Assembly (NCBI GenBank): GCA_011800155.1
Contig: CM022370.1
Coordinates: 1,984,001 to 2,048,000, forward strand
Length of the DNA: 64,000 nt
Origin: Flammulina velutipes
Taxonomy: Eukaryota > Basidiomycota > Agaricomycetes > Agaricales > Physalacriaceae
Direction: 5' to 3'
This document shows, in pieces, positions 57,963 through 64,000 of this stretch. The position numbers were made by a program, and so were the translations under genes. How positions within the stretch are numbered: the stretch's first letter is position 1; every line of letters begins with the position of its first letter. The notes under the pieces were generated by a model that had not been told where the DNA came from, ran no database searches, and saw only the letters and a list, made by a program, of their open reading frames with translations.

Positions 57963-60411
57963 ACATCATACCTGCTTTCGTAAGTATTTACTTTCACATT
58001 TACAGTCGTTATGTGTAACATACTACTCTTATATCGCAAAGTTCCAACACTGCTTACTCTAAATATCTGATTAATACAGTAGTTCTACAGTATTTTCCAT
58101 GCGACACTATCAACAGAGTGTCTATCATTTCAGTTAGTGATGTCCAAGACACTAAAATACCAGCGCCACTATGCCATATTCACAGGAGGTAGGGCCAAAA
58201 CTAGACAGTCATTTCGCTGAAGTGGATGTGGTTGATGGATGCACCCTGTGCACGTTGGATACTGACCATTGCGAGCGAAAGCCTACCACAGAAATCAAGG
58301 TGGCGATGACAACAAGAGGTTGGTGCGAGGAACATTGCAGATGGCAGGAGGTATGCTGTGCAAGGAAAAAGAGACATCTAGGACTGCCACAGGCTGGGGC
58401 ACGTCGTGAAGTATCGAAACCAATGCACTGTCACTGGAGTCAAAGGCCATTGATACAGAACCTTGCGAGTAAGTTGAAGCATTGAGGGAAGTGAAGAGAG
58501 AAAGACGGACCGGGCTGTTGTGCATGTCGTTGACGAGAGGTCGATGCATGATGGAGCGACTGATGACTGTCACCTTTCCTTCGTTCTGTGCCGCGATGAG
58601 CACACTCATAATATTGGGAATATCGTGCCACTCACCTCTTGGGTCTCGTCGAATGCCCTGCTGCTCGTCATGTAGAGAGGGCTCTGTGTCGCATCCCTCT
58701 CTGCTGAGAACAATGTGCGATTGTGTGGGCCATTGCCACACATATGCGTGTTATCTGGGCGATGGCTCTGACCAAATGTTGGACTGTGCAAGGAGCCATG
58801 TCGACAGCGAAGGCTCTGAGATTCTCCTGCCACGGCTGAGTGTGCGCGAGGACGACATGGAGGTGAGAGGGAAGGCTGTTGATGCGGCTCTGTTCGTCAA
58901 TGTTTGCCTGCAAACACCCGAGATTGACCCATTCTATTTTTAGATGCATCTGTGGGTGGGCGCATCTCCTCTTCGATCTCTCATCTGTCCCCATGAGAGG
59001 CTTTGTCGGTGGGAAATGCAGCAGCCACGCAGCAGGACGACTGCTGCTCATCGTCAACAGGACCACATGTGGAGGGAGTAGTTGGCATTTTCTATGTAGC
59101 GTCGCACACAGGCCAAGTCGGTATACCGACTAGCCGTCCTTTAGGACGGTGTTGGCCCGTGCTGCGCGCATACAACTAGAACTACATACTACTACACTAT
59201 ATTCTATGCTATTCTATTTGCTCTATCTTGAATCTTGAGTTTCGTTAGCAAATGTAAGATGTGAGCCAACCCATAAGTTCCCATTTACGTCTTGCCTCGC
59301 GAGACCCATTTTCGACGTCGCCAACTAGAATCATTGCTACGACGATACGCAAATGTCTCGCTGTCCTATTCGACACCTAAATGTCAAGCAGTCAGCCTTC
59401 GACTCTAAAGACCGAGAGAGAATCTAACGTGCACTTCGAGATTGAAACATACACTTAGTCGTATCGAACCCTTACGACCTAGTCAAAGTTCGGGTGAGTG
59501 GACGGAAATGAAACCGCACCAACAAGACATACCTCGTACAGTAACTCTACAAACCCAATGACATCACTAGCCCATGCCTTACTCTTCGTGCAAAGACGTC
59601 TCCCGTTGCGATCAACCTCATCTAACAGTCATCGCTGACACAAACGTCTTTGTTGGACCAGTTCGTTGGACAGCAGGGCAAGAAGAGCATTCATCCTTGA
59701 ACTAACGAGATGGCTGCGTGATGCGCGTTGCTTCGAACGAGGTAAGTTATGCATATATAGAGTTCAACTAAAAACTCGTGCGGTCAGTCTTCGTCGAGTA
59801 AAGTCTAGCTGCATGGAACACTCACATCGTGTTCTAGATATCAAATAACATGCATGACATGCCTAGATGTCCAGCGAATCACACAAGCGACATTGAGTCC
59901 ATATCCCGGAGAGCAAAAGTAGTGATATCCAAATGGTCCACAACAGACTAAATATTGTTACGGTCGACGAGCGTGGTCGTATACCGTGTATCTATGAGTT
60001 TCTCGAATGGCTACAGCACAGCCTAAGTAAATAAAGTTCGATTTAGTCAACGAAAAAAAAAGGATAACGCAAAGACGTACCACGAGCAAACGGTTCTAGC
60101 CCTTACACAACTAGTATATTGACGATCCCTTTGACATCGTGGCTTCACCTTAGCAGAAATGAGATATATATCGGTCTAACTCGGGATTTGAAAGGAATTC
60201 CATGTTTGCAGAGATTCTGTATCGCCACACATAGAGCTACGGGACTGAGGTGTTCGCAAGCTGTGGGAATAGCTCAGACAGTGTCGCTGCCATTGTCGTC
60301 GGGCTTGTAAATGTGCTGCCATGATGGTGGAAGAAAGACAAGTTGCAGGTAGGGTTGGGGTTAATGTTGTCCTTCTGCCACCACCACTGATAATCAGTTT
60401 ATCACTCTTAA
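57963..60411. other. Gene-poor stretch with LTR-like features, no convincing gene
   Basis: About 2.4 kb. Overlapping frames at 58171-59133 on both strands have odd composition and no domain. At 59117-59130 and 59134-59149 two adjacent palindromes occur, followed by TGTTGGCCCGTGC and a CT/AT-rich tract (59180-59240). This mix is seen in LTR regions, but no retrotransposon coding sequence is near. 59240-60400 shows nothing I can name. Confidence 0.35.
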
Positions 60412-62624
60412 ATGAGCTTAGAATATTGCTCGGTACAGAAACAGGTGTGTGGGCCAATTATCATACAAGAAGCGCACAGTTCTGACGACAGACTTCCCCC
60501 CACACAGTCGCCTCACGGTCACAGTCGCGACGACAGTCTCCTGCTACCTTCTCCTACCCACCCACCACGGTCGTCTCTAGAAGTCCCAAATTCCCCTTCA
60601 TCAGACGACGGCTCTTCTGTACCCCCTTCACCGACCCTCACCAACCAGTCTTCCGTTTATTTCGAAACCTCGCTCGCTTTACGTGACAACAACCCCGACG
60701 CCTCCAGCGGCATGTCATCGATGGGCCTACTCGCACCTCCCACCGACACGCACGGCCGCAAAGGCAGCGTGTCGAGCACCGGCAGCACCGACAACACGCT
60801 TGATGGGCATGGAAACGAGCTCGGTCTGGTTCCGTCGAATGTCACCTCCAATGCAGGCGCGTTATCCGCAAAGTCGGTAGACACCACCGTCGTCGACCCC
60901 AATGACGTCGCGACGGAGAAGGAGCTCAGCAAGAAGGAGCTCAAGGACAAGAAGAAGAAGAAGAAAAAGGGTGTCCCGGAAGAGGAGGAGACAGGACATC
61001 ACGCAGAGCTCAAGGCGGATCTCCTTTGCGATCCCGCGCCATTCTCTTTGAAACCCTTTCAGCTCGCGCATATCCTCGACCCCAAGAGCTTCGACTCACT
61101 CAAAGCTATTGGCGGCACTGATGGTTTACTGACCGGGCTGGGCGTCAACAAAGATCAAGGTCTCAGTAAGGACAGCTCCGGGGGCGATGGCCCAGCTGCC
61201 GCGACGATGGAGGACCGCGCTCGAGTGTATGGCCACAATGTATTACCCATACGACCGAGCAAGTCATTGCTGCAACTCATGTGGACGGCAATGAAGGATA
61301 AAGTTCTTGTACGCGTTTTTTTATTCATCGCCTCCGCTACCGCTCACCGTCCCTTTCAGATTTTGCTATCTATTGCTGCAGCTATCTCTCTCGCTTTGGG
61401 CTTGTATCAGGACTTTGGAACTCCCCGACGAGCCTCCGGTTGATTGGGTAGAAGGCGTGGCCATCATGATTGCGATTTCCATTGTTGTAAGTGCCGTACG
61501 CTCCCTGGTGTCTCGCCTGGCTCACCGCTTTTGTTAGGTTATCGTTGGTTCCGTCAATGATTGGCAGAAAGAGCGGCAGTTCAAGGTCCTCAACGAGAAG
61601 AAAGACGAGCGCGGTGTCAAGGTTATCAGAGGTGGTGTCGAAGCCATTGTCGATATTAAGGTGCGTTTACAACGTGTATTGCGTTACCTTCTAACAATGT
61701 TTTCTAGGAAATTGTTGTCGGTGATATCGCTCTTTTGGAACCCGGTGAAATCATTCCTTGCGATGGCATCTTTTTGTCTGGCCACAACGTCAAATGTGAC
61801 GAATCCGGTGCAACTGGTGAATCTGATGCCATAAAAAAGCTGTCATACGAGGAGTATGTGGTTAAAATGGAAGGCGAGAAGAACGAGCTGGGTCACACCG
61901 ATTGCTTCATCGTCTCTGGCGCAAAGGTTTTAGAAGGTGTCGGTCGCTACGTGATTATTGCTGTGGGCGAGAAGAGTTTCAACGGTCGTATCATGAAAGG
62001 TATTGTTGTGTTTCTTACTTCGTGACAGTCTAGCTAACATCTTACAGCCCTGCGTCGCGACAATGACGAGAGCACTCCTCTCCAAACGAAATTGAACTAC
62101 TTGGCGGGACTCATTGCGACAATCGGTTCTATCGCTGGTCTCACGCTCTTCATTGCTCTTATGATTCGCTTTTTCGTTCAACTGGGCACCGGCGACCCCG
62201 TACGGTGGGTACTTTCTTATTACTTCTTTGGCGCAGTGCTGATGTCTTTCCAGGACTGCCAACGAGAAGGGTATCGCATTCGTCAACATCCTCGTCATCG
62301 CAGTAACTTTGATCGTTGTCGCTGTGCCCGAAGGTACGTACCGTTCACTTTCACCTCCACAGTTTCATTAAAATGTTTTACGCAGGTTTACCATTGGCGG
62401 TTACTCTGGCGTTAGCATTTGCCACGAAGCGGATGACTGAGGAGAATCTTCTCGTCCGTGTCCTTGGTTCTTGCGAAACGATGGCCAACGCGTCGGTGGT
62501 TTGCACGGACAAGACGGGTACCCTCACTCAGAACGACATGACTGTCGTCGCCGGGTCCGTTGGTATCCACGCCAAGTTCGTCCATCAGCTCGAGGAAAAC
62601 TCCACTCGCACCAATGTCGACTAG
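60412..62624 (+). pseudogene. PMC1-type calcium P-type ATPase, frameshifted and truncated
   Basis: Exons encode the N-terminal half of a plasma-membrane/vacuolar Ca2+-ATPase: a Ser/Pro-rich N-terminus, MEDRARVYGHNVLP, two membrane segments (ILLSIAAAISLALGLYQ and a later one), the actuator domain with [33 protein letters not shown] and the phosphorylation site [13 protein letters not shown] (Asp codon about 62508). The frame is broken between QDFGTP and DEPPVDWVEG (about 61425-61432), where one base is in excess. After RTNVD a TAG follows (62622-62624) and the rest of the P domain, the N domain and membrane helices 5-10 are missing. The protein would be under half the usual length. Introns near 61309-61359, 61489-61538, 61659-61708, 62000-62045, 62205-62254 and 62332-62386 retain normal splice sites, so decay is recent, or the frameshift is an assembly error. 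Confidence 0.8.
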
Positions 62625-63855
62625 GCGGATGAGCGCAGACGGAAGCACGCCGCGGGGCGCAGAGGAGCGCGAACGAGCACGCATAGCAGCACTACCAGCA
62701 CCTGAGGTCTTTGCGCCGACAGCACCAGCACCAGCATTTCCACCAGCACATATCGAGCAGTTAGCTGCCCCCGCGCACATGTTTACATCACCCACCGCAT
62801 ACTCGGTCGAGCCGAAGCTCCCAGTAACGACGTACACCTCATTTTTCGACCTTTTAGAGGCCACATTGCCCAACGACCCGTTTCGCGAGGCGCTATCCGA
62901 CTTCATCCGTTCCCCAGAATCTGACCGACCAACTGCTTTACGCGCTCTCTGGGATGCCGGACATAACTATATGGAAACGGAGACGAGGATGCGCGCACAG
63001 ATACACGACCTAAAGCAACAACTACGACAGTCACAGAGAGTTGCCAACGAGGAAGGCGACAAGAGATTCAAGGAGGGGAAGACGCTAGGGTACAAGACAG
63101 GTATCGACGACGGTCGCGCACAGGCGAAGGACGAGCACGACAAGGAGTTTCGGCGCAAGGTTCGTGCCATCCAGCGAGAGGCTCTCGATGAGTCGGACGC
63201 TCGATACAAGGAGGGCAAGGAGAAAGGTCACGTGCAGGGGTACGAGGAGGGCTATACGAAGGCAGTAGAGGACTGCAAGGAGACGAAGAAGGAAGATTGC
63301 GCGCACGAGAAGTGCGACGGCGCACTTCGAGAACGTCACTCCTGGAACGTCGTGGGCCATACCAAGTCAGGACGATGTCCCAAAGGCCGACCGCAGTATA
63401 ACGACGCGTCTACCGAGGCCAACTTTATATTATCGCCCCCGCCTCAGCATCTCGTTCCAACATCTACCACAGCCAATCCAGTTCCACCACCTATTTCTAA
63501 ACCGAAGCTAGACTGGGCCGACGACGCTGCATCGATTCCCATCATCCCCATTTTTCATGTATCACCATCGAGTCGCGCACGAGACATTTCCGTTCTACGT
63601 TCTCACGCAGCGCATCCATTCGGCAGTCTGCAACGACGTGCACGAACATTCAATCCTCGACAACAAACACGCATCCCGATGATTATCAGGCCACCGCCTA
63701 CTCCAGTATATTCGACGAAGCCTGCTATTCGGCCATCTACGCTCCCCATGGAGGAGAAGAAACTCGAGTCTGGCACAGGCTGGACAGCAGATCCCAGATC
63801 ACTGGTCAAACTTGCGCAGGTTTTGGAGCTTTTGGGTTGGTCACCACCGTGTTGA
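62614..63855 (+). CDS. Hypothetical protein with basic coiled-coil centre, start overlapping the ATPase relic
   Basis: The ATG at 62614 lies 11 bp before the end of the ATPase frame, in another frame ([19 protein letters not shown]). It contains an Ala/Pro-rich N-terminus, [20 protein letters not shown], a charged helical region with repeated KEGK and [14 protein letters not shown], then a Pro-rich part with [11 protein letters not shown] and [17 protein letters not shown] at the end. Not recognised; I have an impression of a multicopy mushroom family, unverified. It abuts the breakpoint of the ATPase, so it may belong to the sequence that replaced the ATPase 3' half. Confidence 0.5.
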   Translation: MSTRRMSADGSTPRGAEERERARIAALPAPEVFAPTAPAPAFPPAHIEQLAAPAHMFTSPTAYSVEPKLPVTTYTSFFDLLEATLPNDPFREALSDFIRSPESDRPTALRALWDAGHNYMETETRMRAQIHDLKQQLRQSQRVANEEGDKRFKEGKTLGYKTGIDDGRAQAKDEHDKEFRRKVRAIQREALDESDARYKEGKEKGHVQGYEEGYTKAVEDCKETKKEDCAHEKCDGALRERHSWNVVGHTKSGRCPKGRPQYNDASTEANFILSPPPQHLVPTSTTANPVPPPISKPKLDWADDAASIPIIPIFHVSPSSRARDISVLRSHAAHPFGSLQRRARTFNPRQQTRIPMIIRPPPTPVYSTKPAIRPSTLPMEEKKLESGTGWTADPRSLVKLAQVLELLGWSPPC

Positions 63856-64000
63856 GGGCAGGTTTAGCAGGAGGAGCTTCACGGCACGACGAGGACGCCG
63901 TGCATTTTTTTGTACTGGGCACATGCAGTGGTGCGTCGTGACGCGTCCACTGCTGGTTACGCCACGCACACGCGGTGTTGAGCCGTGTTTGGCATTGCCA
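63856..64000. other. Window end, no gene seen
   Basis: The last 145 bp are GC-rich sequence with several ACGC/GCGT words and no frame that stands out. Confidence 0.4.

Noticed and set aside
57963..58180. Right-hand terminal inverted repeat of the 51-58 kb element
   Set aside because: A local GACAC...GTGTC pairing exists, but no match to the left flank (50880-51068) could be found.
58171..59133. Overlapping frames of 75-150 codons on both strands
   Set aside because: They lack domains, are mutually antisense and have no splice structure; composition looks non-coding.
1..64000. CRISPR arrays, bacterial operons, rRNA genes
   Set aside because: No spaced direct repeats, no ribosomal RNA sequence, and the intron-rich genes are eukaryotic.

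Overview
This window is nuclear DNA of a filamentous basidiomycete, almost certainly an agaricomycete (mushroom-forming fungus). The evidence is dense genes with many 45-60 bp GT-AG introns (and several GC-AG introns), a FunK1-type fungal kinase, a DIRS-like gag fragment, a CACTA (tnp2) transposase, and fungal orthologues such as ERT1/AcuK, Cdc25, RRP12, RAD9, MGA2/SPT23 and COG7. Gene models below were spliced by eye, so exon borders are inferences. Coordinates give the outer ends of multi-exon genes.

Layout. 1-4.5 kb: a FunK1 kinase (5' end outside the window) followed by a gag-like retroelement gene split in two by a roughly 1.5 kb segment with degenerate inverted-repeat arms. 4.8-33.7 kb is mostly conserved, gene-dense sequence: a PX-domain/GH18 chitinase fusion, Cdc25, COG7, a bifunctional allantoicase-ureidoglycolate lyase, ERT1, an SNAPc50-like protein, a transcription factor with two tandem Zn2Cys6 clusters, a coiled-coil protein, a RING protein with an internal duplication, RRP12, two related degenerate genes (X1, X2) flanking a PAC2 proteasome chaperone gene, and a short-chain dehydrogenase. 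34-50 kb: RAD9, an MGA2/SPT23-like TIG-ankyrin membrane-tethered regulator, an apparently intact tnp2 transposase, an HMG-box-like protein, a mitochondrial Mmc1-like protein and a small secreted protein. 51-58 kb: a three-gene block consisting of a HECT-like E3 ligase gene, an integrase-core (DDE) transposase in the opposite orientation, and a third unknown ORF. 58-60.4 kb has no convincing gene. 60.4-64 kb: a frameshifted, truncated PMC1-type calcium ATPase pseudogene running into an unknown coiled-coil ORF.

Themes. Several gene pairs are divergent with short shared promoters; the closest pair (about 80 bp between start codons) links purine/nitrogen catabolism (allantoicase-ureidoglycolate lyase) with the gluconeogenesis regulator ERT1. 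Decay and mobility recur: split gag, paired pseudogenes with different nonsense mutations, and the broken ATPase. The most unusual items are the PX-chitinase fusion and the candidate transposon that appears to carry its own HECT-type ubiquitin ligase.
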